64,000 nucleotides of DNA from Alphaproteobacteria bacterium (GTDB lineage: Bacteria; Pseudomonadota; Alphaproteobacteria; Rhizobiales; Devosiaceae). The notes under the pieces were generated by a model. It was not told the DNA's origin, did not search any database, and saw nothing but the letters and a program-made list of their open reading frames with translations. The stretch's first letter is position 1; each line of letters opens with the position of its first letter. This document shows positions 15,812 through 29,801 of the stretch, piece by piece. The stretch covers positions 121,488 through 185,487 of the forward strand of contig JAHJWO010000017.1 in assembly GCA_018828145.1 (NCBI GenBank), read 5' to 3'. A program made the position numbers and the translations under genes.

Positions 15812-16672
15812 TTGACAATAGTTGCCAACAAACCGATCACAACTGCTGCCGCTGAGCCCGTAACCAGGCTGCAGCGCGCCCGTGGTGTCGGCGGCATTTC
15901 CACCCTGCAGCGCGATGGCGCGACGCGGCTGGCCACGCTCTATCAGGACGGCTGCGCCAAGATCCGCCTCCCCCATACCCACACGACGGCGCTCGAGGCC
16001 GTGCTGATCAATACCGCGGGCGGCCTGACCGGTGGCGACCGGATGGCCTGGTCCGCCGATCTTGCCGCCAATGGCCGCATGGTCCTGACCACTCAGGCCT
16101 GTGAGCGCGTCTATCGCTCCATCGGCGGCGCCGCGACCGTCCAGACCCGCCTCTCCGTCGGTGCCGGCGCCCATCTCGACTGGCTGCCGCAGGAGACCAT
16201 CCTCTTCGCCGCCAGCCGCCTCGACCGCCGCATCGAAATCGACCTGGCCGATGGCGCCAGCCTCACGGCGGTCGAAGCCATCCTGCTCGGGCGCGACGCC
16301 ATGGGGGAAACCGCTCTCGACGCACAACTGCGTGACAACTGGCGCATCCGCCGCAATGGCCGGCTGATCCATGCCGAGGCCACCAGACTCGACGGCACCC
16401 TGGCCGAGCGCAACGGCCTCTCCCTGCTCGCCGGCAGGCGGGCCTTTGCCACCCTGCTCCATGTCGCGCCCTCGGCCGAGCATTGCGCCGCCCGCCTCGC
16501 GCGGCTGCGCAATGTCCTGCCCGCTGACGGGCGCATCGCCGCCAGCGCCAATGGCGAGCGTCTGGTCATACGAGCTCTGGCCCAAACCGGGCTTGCCTTG
16601 CGCCGCCTGATCGTTCCAATTCTCGCAGAACTCTCCGGCGCCGGCTCGCTCCCGCGCCTCTGGCATCTCTAG
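15812..16672 (+). CDS. ureD: Urease accessory protein UreD
   Basis: A chaperone that binds apo-urease together with UreF and UreG during nickel insertion. Family motifs are LINTAGGLTGGDRMAW, TTQACERVYRS and DWLPQETILF. The start is uncertain: TTG 15812 gives 286 residues and leaves room for the divergent small gene's promoter, whereas ATG 15767 would lie 17 bp from that gene. UreD opens the urease cluster. Confidence 0.88.
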   Translation: MTIVANKPITTAAAEPVTRLQRARGVGGISTLQRDGATRLATLYQDGCAKIRLPHTHTTALEAVLINTAGGLTGGDRMAWSADLAANGRMVLTTQACERVYRSIGGAATVQTRLSVGAGAHLDWLPQETILFAASRLDRRIEIDLADGASLTAVEAILLGRDAMGETALDAQLRDNWRIRRNGRLIHAEATRLDGTLAERNGLSLLAGRRAFATLLHVAPSAEHCAARLARLRNVLPADGRIAASANGERLVIRALAQTGLALRRLIVPILAELSGAGSLPRLWHL

Positions 16673-16681
16673 GATCCGCTC

Positions 16682-16984
<303 letters not shown>

Positions 16985-16997
16985 GGAGGCGCAGACC

Positions 16998-17306
16998 ATG
17001 ATCCCAGGCGAAATCATCACCAGACCCGGCGAGATCGAACTCAACGCCGGCGCGCCGCAACTGACGCTGGAGGTCGCCAATACCGGCGACCGCCCGATCC
17101 AGGTCGGCTCGCACTACCATTTCTTCGAAGCCAATGCCGGCCTCAGCTTTGACCGCGACAAGGCGCGCGGCATGCGCCTCGACATCGCCGCCGGCACGGC
17201 CGTCCGCTTCGAGCCTGGCCAGGCGCGTGAAGTGCGGCTCATCCCGCTCGGGGGCGACCGCATCGTGCATGGCTTCCGCCAGCAGGTCATGGGAGCCCTC
17301 GACTAG
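16998..17306 (+). CDS. ureB: Urease subunit beta
   Basis: A 102-residue beta subunit with [17 protein letters not shown] at the N-terminus and the conserved [18 protein letters not shown] segment. The gamma and beta subunits are separate proteins here, as in most proteobacteria. A small unknown gene follows before ureC. Confidence 0.97.
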   Translation: MIPGEIITRPGEIELNAGAPQLTLEVANTGDRPIQVGSHYHFFEANAGLSFDRDKARGMRLDIAAGTAVRFEPGQAREVRLIPLGGDRIVHGFRQQVMGALD

Positions 17307-17364
17307 GCCTGTGCGGCGCGCGCGAACTTCATTACAAGCGCCGCACTGTCCAAAGGAGCCCAAC

Positions 17365-17772
17365 ATGACCCCGGAAACCCAGACCATACTGCTGAGCAAG
17401 ATCACGGCCGTCCTCGAGGACCTGCGCCGCGAAGGCATGGAGAATGGCGAAGCCATGTTCGTGCTAGGCTCGGCCGCCGCCAGGCTTGTGGATATGGGCA
17501 AGCGCGAGACCTGGCGCGACCTCAAGGCCGTGCTGACCCCGGCCGACGTCCTGCAGCTGCTCCAGGAGATCGATACCGAAGGCAATCGCATGCTGGATGA
17601 GGACAAGGTGAACTTCGCCTATGCCCTCCAGGTCGTCGGCATGTCGCTCGCCGCATCGGGCGGCGACAATCCGCAATTGCTGCAGGGCGCGTCCCTGCTC
17701 GATGACCTCATCGAAACCACCCACACCAATTACCGGAACTACGTCCAGACCAGGACGGCACCGCCCAACTAG
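17365..17772 (+). CDS. Hypothetical protein inside the urease operon
   Basis: 135 residues, mostly helical by composition, with no membrane segment or signal peptide. The start ATG 17365 has AAAGGAG 7 nt upstream, and the stop is 11 nt before ureC, so it is surely co-transcribed with the structural genes. Genes of unknown function between urease structural genes are known in rhizobial relatives. I recognise no domain. A role in urease assembly or regulation is only suggested by position. Confidence 0.75.
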   Translation: MTPETQTILLSKITAVLEDLRREGMENGEAMFVLGSAAARLVDMGKRETWRDLKAVLTPADVLQLLQEIDTEGNRMLDEDKVNFAYALQVVGMSLAASGGDNPQLLQGASLLDDLIETTHTNYRNYVQTRTAPPN

Positions 17773-17783
17773 CCGGAGGCACC

Positions 17784-19493
17784 ATGCCCGCACGCATATC
17801 CCGCGCCACCTATGCCGACATGTATGGCCCCACCACCGGCGACCGCGTGCGCCTGGCCGATACCGAGCTCTTCATCGAGGTGGAGAAGGATTTCACCACC
17901 TATGGCGAGGAGGTGAAGTTCGGCGGCGGCAAGGTGATCCGGGATGGCATGGGCCAGTCCCAGCGCACCCGCGCCGAGGGCGCCGTGGATACGGTGATCA
18001 CCAATGCGCTCGTGGTCGATCACACCGGCATCTACAAGGCCGATATCGGCCTCAAGGAGGGCCGGATCGCCGCCATCGGCAAGGCAGGCAATCCCGATAC
18101 CCAGTCGGGGGTCAATATCATCATCGGCCCCTCCACCGAGGCCATTGCCGGCGAGGGCCGCATCCTCACCGCGGGCGGCATGGACGCCCATATCCACTTC
18201 ATCGCCCCCCAGCAGATCGAAGAGGCGCTGATGAGCGGCGTCACCACCATGCTCGGCGGCGGCTCCGGCCCGGCCCATGGTACGCTCGCCACCACCTGCA
18301 CCGGCGCCTGGCACATCCAGCGCATGATCGAGAGCTTCGATGGCTTCCCGATGAACCTGGCGCTGGCCGGCAAGGGCAATGCCAGCCGCCCGGCCCCGCT
18401 CGCCGAGATGATCCTGGCCGGCGCCTCCTGCCTCAAGCTGCACGAGGATTGGGGCACGACCCCCGCCGCTATCGACAACTGCCTGTCGGTCGCCGACGAC
18501 TATGACGTGCAGGTGATGATCCATACCGACACGCTCAACGAGTCGGGCTTTGTCGAAGACACCATTGCCGCCTTCAAGGGCCGCACCATCCACGCTTTCC
18601 ACACCGAAGGTGCCGGCGGCGGCCACGCGCCCGACATCCTGCGCGTCGCGGGCCTGCCCAACGTCATCCCCTCCTCCACCAATCCGACCCGCCCCTATAC
18701 GGTCAACACCATCGCCGAGCATCTCGACATGCTGATGGTCTGCCACCACCTGTCGCCCTCGATCCCCGAGGATGTCGCCTTCGCTGAATCGCGCATCCGC
18801 AAGGAGACCATCGCCGCCGAGGATATTCTGCACGACATGGGTGCGCTCTCCATCATCTCCTCCGACAGCCAGGCCATGGGCCGCGTCGGCGAAGTGCTGA
18901 TCCGCTGCTGGCAAACGGCAGACAAGATGAAGAAACAGCGCGGCAAGCTGGCAGAAGAAACTGGCGACAACGACAATTTCCGGGTCAAGCGCTACATCGC
19001 CAAATACACCATCAACCCCGCCATCGCCCATGGCATGAGCCAGCACATCGGCTCCATCGAAGTGGGCAAGCGGGCCGACCTGGTGCTGTGGAATCCGGCC
19101 TTTTTCGGCGTTAAGCCCGAGATGATCCTGCTTGGCGGCTCCATCGCCGCCGCCCCCATGGGCGATCCTAACGCCTCGATCCCGACGCCCCAGCCCATGC
19201 ATTACCGCCCCATGTTCGCCAGCTTCGGCAAGCTGCTGACCAACTCCTCCGTCACCTTCATCTCACAGGCCGCCTATGATGATGGCCTGCGCGGCAAGCT
19301 TGGCGTCGCCAAGCAGCTGCTGCCGGTCACCAATACCCGCAGCGGCATCGGCAAGGCGGCGATGATCCACAATTCGGCCACGCCCAATATCGAGGTCGAT
19401 CCCGAAACCTACGAAGTGCGCGCCAATGGCGAGCTGCTGACCTGCGAGCCGGCCACCGAACTGCCCATGGCGCAACGCTACTTCCTGTTCTAG
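17784..19493 (+). CDS. ureC: Urease subunit alpha (catalytic)
   Basis: 569 residues with all catalytic features: GGMDAHIHF (two nickel-binding His), [12 protein letters not shown] with the carbamylated Lys at position 218, [25 protein letters not shown], the active-site flap Cys in MVCHHLSPS, and the nickel-binding Asp in [10 protein letters not shown]. The enzyme should be active once nickel is loaded by UreDEFG. The start ATG 17784 follows GGAGG. Confidence 0.98.
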   Translation: MPARISRATYADMYGPTTGDRVRLADTELFIEVEKDFTTYGEEVKFGGGKVIRDGMGQSQRTRAEGAVDTVITNALVVDHTGIYKADIGLKEGRIAAIGKAGNPDTQSGVNIIIGPSTEAIAGEGRILTAGGMDAHIHFIAPQQIEEALMSGVTTMLGGGSGPAHGTLATTCTGAWHIQRMIESFDGFPMNLALAGKGNASRPAPLAEMILAGASCLKLHEDWGTTPAAIDNCLSVADDYDVQVMIHTDTLNESGFVEDTIAAFKGRTIHAFHTEGAGGGHAPDILRVAGLPNVIPSSTNPTRPYTVNTIAEHLDMLMVCHHLSPSIPEDVAFAESRIRKETIAAEDILHDMGALSIISSDSQAMGRVGEVLIRCWQTADKMKKQRGKLAEETGDNDNFRVKRYIAKYTINPAIAHGMSQHIGSIEVGKRADLVLWNPAFFGVKPEMILLGGSIAAAPMGDPNASIPTPQPMHYRPMFASFGKLLTNSSVTFISQAAYDDGLRGKLGVAKQLLPVTNTRSGIGKAAMIHNSATPNIEVDPETYEVRANGELLTCEPATELPMAQRYFLF

Positions 19494-19528
19494 CCACATC
19501 CGGCGCCATTATTTGCCATCACCCTGTC

Positions 19529-19551
19529 TGATCGGCCTTGTTGGCCGATCA
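19529..19551. terminator. Hairpin after ureC
   Basis: TGATCGGCC-ttgtt-GGCCGATCA is a perfect 9-bp stem without a T-run. It probably stabilises or partly ends the ureDABC message before the accessory genes. Confidence 0.5.
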
Positions 19552-19607
19552 CGGAAGCGTCAATACTGCATTGCGGTGTCGCTGCCGCAACAACAGGGGC
19601 AACCATC

Positions 19608-20060
19608 ATGCTTTACCTTCTGGCTATACTGATCGGCCTCGTCGCAGGTCTGCGCGCTGCCACGCCCATCGCTGCAATCAGCTGGGCCGCCTGGCTCGGC
19701 TGGATCGATCTCAGCGCCACGCCCGCCGCCTTTCTGGGCAACGTCATCGCCGTCATCATCGTCACCCTGCTTGCCATCGCCGAACTGGTGACCGACCAGC
19801 TCCCGGCCACTCCGAGCCGAAAAGTGCCCATGCAGTTCGGCACACGCATCCTGCTGGGTGCCATTGCCGGCGCCCTGCTCATGCCGGCTGATTGGATCAT
19901 CGGCGGCATTTTGGGCGCCGTCGGCGCGGTCATCGGCACCCTGCTCGGCGCAGAAGTCCGCACCCGCCTGGCCAGGGCCATCGGCCGTGACCTGCCCGCC
20001 GCGCTGATCGAGGATGTGGTGGCGATCGTCGCGGCCATCGTGATCGTCTATCTGGCCTGA
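19608..20060 (+). CDS. DUF4126-like membrane protein
   Basis: A 150-residue integral membrane protein with four to five hydrophobic segments. The N-terminal GLVAGLRAATPIAAISWAAW matches the DUF4126 pattern. The family has no established function. It lies between the structural and accessory urease genes. Confidence 0.72.
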   Translation: MLYLLAILIGLVAGLRAATPIAAISWAAWLGWIDLSATPAAFLGNVIAVIIVTLLAIAELVTDQLPATPSRKVPMQFGTRILLGAIAGALLMPADWIIGGILGAVGAVIGTLLGAEVRTRLARAIGRDLPAALIEDVVAIVAAIVIVYLA

Positions 20061-20154
20061 ACGGCGCACGGCCACTTGTGATGCGGCGGCATGCCCCGCA
20101 TCATCGCCACTATTGCCGTCACACTGGCCGTGCCGCCATCAAAGGATCCAAGCC

Positions 20155-20538
20155 ATGAATCACCCCACAATCGGCGCGGCCATCGCCGCCCTGCTCCTCC
20201 TCTCCGCACCAGCTGGCGCGGCTCAATCCTCCCTCCAGATCGAACTGGGCAGCGGCGGCGATTTCGAGCGCCGTATCGTATCCTATGACTGCGCAACCGA
20301 AGCGCCCCTCGTCGTGACCTATCTCAATGCCGCGCCAAATTTCCTCGCCCTCGTGCCCGTCGCCGGTGAAGTCGAAGAACTGGTCTTTGCCGCGGTCATT
20401 TCCGGCTCGGGCGTCCGCTACGCCGCCGGCCAGTGGATCTGGTGGAGCAAGGGCACTGACGCCAGCCTTTATGATGCAACGTTGGGCGAGGATGCGGAGC
20501 CCGTGCTGACCTGCACGGAAATCAACAACACCCCATAA
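20155..20538 (+). CDS. MliC-family lysozyme inhibitor-like protein
   Basis: 127 residues with a signal peptide (cleavage after GAA near residue 23). The mature domain has the MliC/PliC pattern: VSYDCATEAPLVVTYLNA, then ISGSGVRYAAGQWIWWSKG and SLYD, with a Cys pair (YDC and LTC). MliC proteins protect the periplasmic peptidoglycan from C-type lysozyme. The start ATG 20155 has AAAGGA upstream. Its place among urease genes is unexplained and may be chance. Confidence 0.8.
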   Translation: MNHPTIGAAIAALLLLSAPAGAAQSSLQIELGSGGDFERRIVSYDCATEAPLVVTYLNAAPNFLALVPVAGEVEELVFAAVISGSGVRYAAGQWIWWSKGTDASLYDATLGEDAEPVLTCTEINNTP

Positions 20539-20548
20539 TCAGGGCACC

Positions 20549-21136
20549 ATGGAACCATTGGGCACCGCCGAACTCTTCCCCCATGTCCGCATCGTCATGG
20601 GCATGGTCGTCGGCCTTGGCATCACCCGCCTGCTGATGACCGTGGCGGGCCTGATCCAGCACCCGCAGCGCCTGCGCCGGTCCTCCATTCACCTGCTGTG
20701 GATGTTCTCCATCCTGCTCGAACTCGTGCTGTTCTGGTGGTGGGAATTCGCTCTGTTCCGGCTGGAACAGTGGAGCTTCGCCATCACGCTGTTCCTCATC
20801 GTCTATGCGGTCACCCTGTTCCTGCTGGCCGCACTGCTGTCGCCGGACAACATCGCCGAATATGACGGCTACGAGGATTTCTTCCTCAGGCGCCGCCATT
20901 GGTTCTTTGGCCTCTTCGGCGCCACCTTCGTGCTCGACGCCATCGACACGATGATCAAGGGCGACGGCTACTGGACCCGTTTCGAGATCGACTATGCCAT
21001 CCAGATCCCGTTCGGCCTGCTGCTCTGCGCCGTCGCCATCCGCTCGGCCGACCGCCGCGTCCATCTCGCCGCCGTGCTGCTGCATCTGGTCTATCAGACC
21101 TATTTGATCAGCCGGTTTTTCTATACGATACCCTGA
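20549..21136 (+). CDS. Hypothetical membrane protein
   Basis: 195 residues with about six hydrophobic segments (for example VRIVMGMVVGLGITRLLMTV and IHLLWMFSILLELVLFWWWE) and a polar central loop. It starts 10 nt after the MliC-like gene and ends 27 nt before ureE, so it is part of the same transcript. I do not recognise the family and no nickel-transporter signature was seen. Confidence 0.7.
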   Translation: MEPLGTAELFPHVRIVMGMVVGLGITRLLMTVAGLIQHPQRLRRSSIHLLWMFSILLELVLFWWWEFALFRLEQWSFAITLFLIVYAVTLFLLAALLSPDNIAEYDGYEDFFLRRRHWFFGLFGATFVLDAIDTMIKGDGYWTRFEIDYAIQIPFGLLLCAVAIRSADRRVHLAAVLLHLVYQTYLISRFFYTIP

Positions 21137-21163
21137 CCGACCACTGACAAGTTCCAGAGTTCC

Positions 21164-21628
21164 ATGCTGCGTGTCGCCTCCATCCTGCCCCCGGATCACG
21201 GACAGGGCATTCCCTTCGATCTCGTCACCCTCGAACACGATGAGCGCCGCCTGCGCCGCAAGCTGCTGCGCCTCGTGCATGGCGACGAAATCATGGTGGA
21301 CTTCCCCCAGACCATCACCCTCGAACACGGCAGCGCCCTGCAGCTCGAAGACGGCCGCCTCGTCGAAGTCATTGCCGCCGAGGAACTGCTCTATGAAATC
21401 CGCGGCCGCGACGTCGCCCATCTCGTCCGCCTCGCCTGGCATATCGGCAATCGCCACACCTCGGCGCAGCTCGAGGAAGATCGCATCCTGATCAAGCGCG
21501 ACCACGTGCTCAAGACCATGCTGGAAGGCCTGGGCGCCAGCATCACCAATATTTCCGAGCCCTTCTTCGCCGAGCATGGCGCCTATCACAGCCATGGCGA
21601 CGCCGGCCACGCCCTGCTGGCCCGATGA
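21164..21628 (+). CDS. ureE: Urease accessory protein UreE (nickel metallochaperone)
   Basis: A 154-residue UreE with the N-terminal peptide-binding-like domain ([12 protein letters not shown]...) and the C-terminal nickel-binding domain ([16 protein letters not shown] with the conserved nickel-site His). The tail ends in a short histidine run, [14 protein letters not shown], much shorter than the His-rich tail of Klebsiella UreE. It overlaps ureF by 4 nt. Confidence 0.94.
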   Translation: MLRVASILPPDHGQGIPFDLVTLEHDERRLRRKLLRLVHGDEIMVDFPQTITLEHGSALQLEDGRLVEVIAAEELLYEIRGRDVAHLVRLAWHIGNRHTSAQLEEDRILIKRDHVLKTMLEGLGASITNISEPFFAEHGAYHSHGDAGHALLAR

Positions 21629-22287
21629 GCGCCAGTGCCGACCTGCAGAAGCTGCTGACCTGGCTATCGCCGGCCTTCCCGGTCGGCGCCTTCGCCTGGT
21701 CGGCCGGTCTCGAAACCGCCATAGCCGACGGCACTGTGCATGATCGCACGACCACCCAGGCCTGGGTCGAGGGCGTACTCAACCATGGCAGCCTCCGCAC
21801 CGACGCCATCCTGCTCGCCCATGCCCACCGCTCCGCCCAGGACCCCACCGCCCTGCGCGATCTCGCCGATCTCTGCCTCGCCCTGACGCCCGCCGGCGAG
21901 CGGCACGACGAAACCACCATCACCGGCGCGGCCTTCGCGAGCGCCGCCAAAGCGTGGCCCACGCCCGTCCTGGCCTACCTGCCCGATCCCTGCCCCTATC
22001 CCATTGCTGTCGGCGCCATCGCCGCCGGCCACGCCATCGCCCTCGACGCCGCCTTGCTGGCCTGGCTAACCGCCGCCACCCACAGCCAGGTCTCGGTCGC
22101 CGTGCGCCTGGTACCGATCGGCCAGTCCGATGGCCTTTCCATCATGGCCGCCTTGGAGCCGGCCATAGCGTCCCTCGCCACGCTGTGCCAGCATGCCACA
22201 CTGGACGATATTGGCGCGGTGGCCTACGCCGCCGATATTGCCCAGATGGCCCATGAAACCCTGACCACGAGAATCTTCCGCTCATGA
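21625..22287 (+). CDS. ureF: Urease accessory protein UreF
   Basis: A 220-residue all-helical UreF with the N-terminal [18 protein letters not shown] signature. It bridges UreD and UreG in the urease activation complex. Both ends overlap neighbouring genes by an ATGA, so it is translationally coupled to ureE and to the following membrane protein. Confidence 0.94.
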   Translation: MSASADLQKLLTWLSPAFPVGAFAWSAGLETAIADGTVHDRTTTQAWVEGVLNHGSLRTDAILLAHAHRSAQDPTALRDLADLCLALTPAGERHDETTITGAAFASAAKAWPTPVLAYLPDPCPYPIAVGAIAAGHAIALDAALLAWLTAATHSQVSVAVRLVPIGQSDGLSIMAALEPAIASLATLCQHATLDDIGAVAYAADIAQMAHETLTTRIFRS

Positions 22288-22715
22288 GCATGCTCATCGC
22301 CGCTTTCATGTTCGTCGCCCTGCTGTCCGTCTCGGTTGCCCACCTGCTGTGGTCGCTTGGCCAGACCTGGCCCATCCGTTCCGAAAAACTGCTGGCCCAG
22401 ACCGTGGTAGGCTTCCGCGACATCGAGCGCATGCCCCCACGGCTGGCCTCCCTCGCCGTCTCCTTGGCGACGCTCGCCGCCGGCATCATCGCCTTGGCCC
22501 TCGCCGACCACGACGGCGGCGGGACTGCCCTCACCCTGCTCGGCCTGCCGCTCGCCGCCGTCTTCCTCGCCCGCGGCGCCATCGGCTATACCGCATGGTG
22601 GGCCGACAAGACCCCCGAACCCAATTTCCGGCTCAACGACCGCCGCGTCTATTCCCCGCTCTGCCTGCTGCTCGGCGCCGGCTTTCTCGCACTCGTCATC
22701 GTGAGGCTGATATGA
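22284..22715 (+). CDS. DUF3995-like membrane protein
   Basis: 143 residues with four membrane helices. The N-terminal [14 protein letters not shown] and the late [11 protein letters not shown] pattern recall DUF3995. It overlaps ureF and ureG by 4 nt on both sides, so it is locked into the accessory operon. Its function is unknown; a membrane role tied to nickel or urea is only positional inference. Confidence 0.72.
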   Translation: MSMLIAAFMFVALLSVSVAHLLWSLGQTWPIRSEKLLAQTVVGFRDIERMPPRLASLAVSLATLAAGIIALALADHDGGGTALTLLGLPLAAVFLARGAIGYTAWWADKTPEPNFRLNDRRVYSPLCLLLGAGFLALVIVRLI

Positions 22716-23344
22716 AATCCTTGAATGGTCCATTGCGCATCGGCATCGGCGGCCCCGTCGGCTCCGGCAAGACCACGCTGTGCGAAATGCTGCTCAAGGC
22801 GATGCGCGACCGCTATTCCATGGCCGTGGTCACCAATGACATCTATACCCGCGAGGACGCGCTGATCCTGGCGCGGGTCCAGGCCATTTCCGAAGACCGC
22901 ATTGTCGGCGTCGAGACCGGCGGCTGCCCGCATACCGCCATCCGCGAGGATGCCTCGCTCAACCTCGCCGCCATCGACGATCTCAACCGCAAGTTTCCCG
23001 ATCTCGACATCATCCTGATCGAGAGCGGCGGCGACAACCTCGCCGCGACCTTCTCGCCCGATCTGGCGGACCTGACCATCTATGTGATCTCCGTCGCCCA
23101 GGGCGAAAAGATCCCGCGCAAGGGCGGCCCGGCCATTTCCCGCTCGGATCTCCTGGTCATCACCCATACCGACCTGGCCCCCTATGTGGGTGCCAGTCTC
23201 GAGGTGATGGAAAGCGATACCCAGAAGGTGCGCGAAGGCCGGCCCTATATCTTCACCGACCTGCTGCGCCGCGAGAGCCTCGACCAGATCATCGCCTATA
23301 TCGAACGCGCCGGCGGCTTCGTCGACACCAGGGCCGCCGAATAG
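22712..23344 (+). CDS. ureG: Urease accessory GTPase UreG
   Basis: A 210-residue SIMIBI GTPase with P-loop [11 protein letters not shown], the conserved nickel-binding CPH motif ([16 protein letters not shown]), [15 protein letters not shown] and the specificity motif THTDLAP. It powers nickel delivery into urease. The start ATG 22712 overlaps the preceding gene; the much longer frame upstream is not UreG-like. Confidence 0.97.
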   Translation: MKSLNGPLRIGIGGPVGSGKTTLCEMLLKAMRDRYSMAVVTNDIYTREDALILARVQAISEDRIVGVETGGCPHTAIREDASLNLAAIDDLNRKFPDLDIILIESGGDNLAATFSPDLADLTIYVISVAQGEKIPRKGGPAISRSDLLVITHTDLAPYVGASLEVMESDTQKVREGRPYIFTDLLRRESLDQIIAYIERAGGFVDTRAAE

Positions 23345-23383
23345 GCGCCCAAATGGGGAGAGGCGCAGCCCCTCCCCGCCTGC

Positions 23384-25387
23384 CTAGGCGGTCGGCCGGA
23401 CCAGCGCGACGACGGAGCGCAGCGTCAGCGTCGCGGTTCCTTCCGAAATCGCAACGCTGGCCAGATTGTCCGACTGGACGCCCACAACCCATTCGCCCTC
23501 CGGCAAGCGCGCCACGACAGGCTCGGCACGACGGTTGAACCAGACCAGCACCTCGTCATCCTTGTTGCGCAGATGCATGCCGAGCACCGAGGCAGTGGAG
23601 TCGCCCCAGTCGCCCTCATTCATCTCGCGCCCGTCCGGATGCAGCCACACCACATCGCGCACGCCATTCTTTTCCTGACCGGTCAGGAAATGGTCATGCG
23701 TCAGCGCAGAGTGGGCCTTGCGGAACTTGTGCACCGCGGCAACGAAGTCGACGAGTTCGCCATCGCCGTTTTCCCAGTCCAGCCAGGTGATTTCATTGTC
23801 CTGCGCATAGGCATTATTGTTGCCCTGCTGGGTGCGGAACATCTCGTCGCCCTGCTGCAGCAGCGGCACGCCGCGCGACAGGAACAGCGTGGCCAGCAGC
23901 GCCCGGACGTCGCGCTTGCGCGCCGCCTGGATGGCTTCGTCATCCGTCTCGCCCTCGGCGCCGCAGTTCCACGAGGCATTGTGGTTGTGCCCGTCGCGAT
24001 TGCCTTCGCCATTCGCCTCATTGTGCTTGTCGTGATAGCTGACCAGGTCACGCAGCGTGAAACCGTCATGCACGGCCAGCATGTTGACGCCATGGCTGGG
24101 CTTGCGGCCGGCAAAGTTGAAGATTTCGGCCGAGCCGGCAATCTTGCCCGCCAGTGCACCGATTTTGCCGTTCTCACCGCGCCAGAATTCGCGAATTTCA
24201 TCGCGATAGGTGTCGTTGTGTTCCTTGAATTCCTTGCCGAACTGGCCCAGCGCATAGCCGCCCGGACCCGGATCCCACGGCTCGGCCACGAGGATGCACT
24301 TGCTCAGCACCGGATCGGCCTTGATCTTTTGCAGCATAACCGCATTGGGATTGAACCCCGGATCGCGCCCCAGCACCGTTGCCAGGTCGAAGCGGAAGCC
24401 CGAAACGCCCATTTCCTCGACCCAGTAGCGCAGGCTGTCGATCACCAGCCGCTGCGTGGCGGGGTGGTCGCAGCGCAGCGTATTGCCGGTGCCGGTATCG
24501 TTGACCAGGTGCTGCTTGCCGTCGACTTCGACGAACCGGTAATAGGTCCTGGCATCCAGCCCCATTAGGCTCAGCATCGGCCCCTGCGCATCGCTCTCGC
24601 CGGTGTGGTTATAGACCACGTCCAGGATCACCGAGATGCCGTTCTTGCGATAGAGATCGGTCATGTTGCGCAGTTCATGAGGCCCGCGCGGCGCCAGCCT
24701 TGGGTCGACCGCCGAATAGGCCACTGGATTATAGCCCCAGGCATTGGTCAGCCCGAGTGCCGGCAGATGCCCCTCGTCGATCCAGGCCGCCGTCGGCATC
24801 AGCTGCAGCGTATCGACGCCGATATATTTGAGGTGGTCGATGACCCGCTGCGTGGTCAGCGCGGCAATGGTCCCCCGCAGCGGACCCTGCACGCTGGGGT
24901 GGCGCATGGTGTAGCCACGCACGTTCATTTCATAGAACAGGCCCGGCCCCTTCTTGCGCGGCACGGCATTCTCGCCGCTGCCGGTGACCACGATGGCCTT
25001 GGGGATCAGCGGCGCGGTATCCACCGCCTCGCTGCGATCGAGCCGCAAGCGCGGCGAGCGCACGAACACCCTGTCGAGCCGCTTGGCATAGGGGTCGACC
25101 AGCAGCTTCATCGGGTCGAAGAAATAGCCCTGGTCCGGGTCATAGGGCCCATCGGCGCGCAGGCCATAGCGCGTGCCGGCGCCCAGCCCGGCGATCAGCC
25201 CGGCCCTGATATGGTCCTTGTGGACATCGAGTTCGAAGCGGTCCGTTTCATGGTCCTGTTCGTCATAGATCGACACCCAGATATTGGTGGCGCTCTCCGA
25301 ATAGACCGCGAAATTGACCCCCTCTTCGGTCAGCGTGGCGCCGAGATGGTCGATACTGCCCCCGTTGGGGACAAGCATGGGTTTCAT
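23384..25387 (-). CDS. glgX: Glycogen debranching enzyme GlgX
   Basis: A 667-residue isoamylase-type GH13 enzyme with an N-terminal CBM48 domain and a (beta/alpha)8 barrel: VVYNHTGES, GFRFDLATVLGRD with the catalytic Asp, VAEPWDPGPGG with the acid/base Glu, and LAVHDGFTLRDLVSYHDK. It removes short alpha-1,6 branches left by glycogen phosphorylase. The start ATG 25387 lies 13 nt after pgm. It is the last gene of the glycogen operon. Confidence 0.94.
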   Translation of the reverse strand: MKPMLVPNGGSIDHLGATLTEEGVNFAVYSESATNIWVSIYDEQDHETDRFELDVHKDHIRAGLIAGLGAGTRYGLRADGPYDPDQGYFFDPMKLLVDPYAKRLDRVFVRSPRLRLDRSEAVDTAPLIPKAIVVTGSGENAVPRKKGPGLFYEMNVRGYTMRHPSVQGPLRGTIAALTTQRVIDHLKYIGVDTLQLMPTAAWIDEGHLPALGLTNAWGYNPVAYSAVDPRLAPRGPHELRNMTDLYRKNGISVILDVVYNHTGESDAQGPMLSLMGLDARTYYRFVEVDGKQHLVNDTGTGNTLRCDHPATQRLVIDSLRYWVEEMGVSGFRFDLATVLGRDPGFNPNAVMLQKIKADPVLSKCILVAEPWDPGPGGYALGQFGKEFKEHNDTYRDEIREFWRGENGKIGALAGKIAGSAEIFNFAGRKPSHGVNMLAVHDGFTLRDLVSYHDKHNEANGEGNRDGHNHNASWNCGAEGETDDEAIQAARKRDVRALLATLFLSRGVPLLQQGDEMFRTQQGNNNAYAQDNEITWLDWENGDGELVDFVAAVHKFRKAHSALTHDHFLTGQEKNGVRDVVWLHPDGREMNEGDWGDSTASVLGMHLRNKDDEVLVWFNRRAEPVVARLPEGEWVVGVQSDNLASVAISEGTATLTLRSVVALVRPTA

Positions 25388-25400
25388 TGAATGTCCGATG

Positions 25401-28475
<3,075 letters not shown>

Positions 28476-28479
<4 letters not shown>

Positions 28480-29747
28480 CGCCCAGCCAGATATTTGTTG
28501 ATCATCGCCTGGGTGATGAGCGTCACGCCGTCATCGGTGCGTCGGAACCACTTGGCGTCGAATTCGGGGTCCTCGCCCACCACCAGTCCCTCGGGAATGT
28601 TGACGCCGCGGTCGATCACCACCTTGGTCAGCCGCGCATTCCGCCCGATATCGCAATAGGGCAGCACCACCGCCTCGTTGAGCATCGAATAGGAATGCAC
28701 CCGCGAACCGGTGGACAGCAGCGTCCGCTGCAGGTGCCCGCCCGAGACGATACAGTCGCCCGAAACCAGCGAATTGACCGCCGAGCCGCGCCGCCCGTCG
28801 AAGTCATGCACGAACTTGGCCGGCGGGGTGATTTCCGCATAGGTCCAGATCGGCCAGTCGCGATCGTAGAGATCGAGTTGCGGCTCGATATCGGTCAGGT
28901 CGATCGAGGCCTTCCAATAGGCGTCGATCGTGCCGACGTCGCGCCAATAGGCCACGTCTTCCTTGCTCGAGCGCACGCAGGACCGCGTGAAGCGATGCGC
29001 CCAGGCCGTGCCGTTCTTGACGATATAGGGGATGATATCTTTGCCGAAATCGCGGCTGGAACCTTCCGTCGCCGCGTCGCGCCGCAGCTGTTCCATCAGG
29101 AACCGCGTCTCGAACACATAGATGCCCATCGAGGCGAGCGCCGTATCGGGCCGGTCCGGAATGCTCGGCGGGTCCTTCGGCTTCTCGATGAAATCGACCA
29201 CGCGGTCGCGCCCGTCCACATGCATCACGCCAAAGCCGGTGGCTTCCATGCGCGGCACTTCCAGGCACCCGATGGTCACATCGGCCCCGGTGTCCACATG
29301 CTGGCGCAGCATGATTTCATAGTCCATCTTGTAGATGTGGTCGCCCGCCAGGATGACGATATAGCGCGCGCCGTAATCCTCGATGATGTCCATGTTCTGG
29401 TACACGGCGTCGGCCGTGCCGGCATACCACATGTCCTCGGCCACCCGCTGGCTGGCCGGCAGCACGTCGAAGCTTTCGTTGCGCTCGGGCCGCAGGAAGT
29501 TCCAGCCGCGCGACAGGTGCCGGATCAGGCTATGCGCCTGATACTGCGTCGCCACCGAAATGCGGCGGATGCCCGAATTGATCGCGTTGGAGAGAGCAAA
29601 GTCAATAATGCGCGACTTGCCGCCGAAATACACAGCCGGCTTGGCGCGCCGGTCCGTCAGTTCCATCAGGCGCGTGCCGCGTCCACCTGCCAGCACATAG
29701 GCCATGGCCTCGCGGGCCAGCGGCGATGGTACTCTATAGTCTGCCAT
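28476..29747 (-). CDS. glgC: Glucose-1-phosphate adenylyltransferase
   Basis: A 423-residue ADP-glucose pyrophosphorylase with [46 protein letters not shown] and the C-terminal left-handed beta-helix. It is the committed, allosterically controlled step of glycogen synthesis. The start ATG 29747 follows AGAAGAG. Confidence 0.97.
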
Positions 29748-29801
29748 TCTCTTCTAACCCTCCACTACTGCCCGTTTTCCGGGACTATGCATCCATCCGG
29801 C

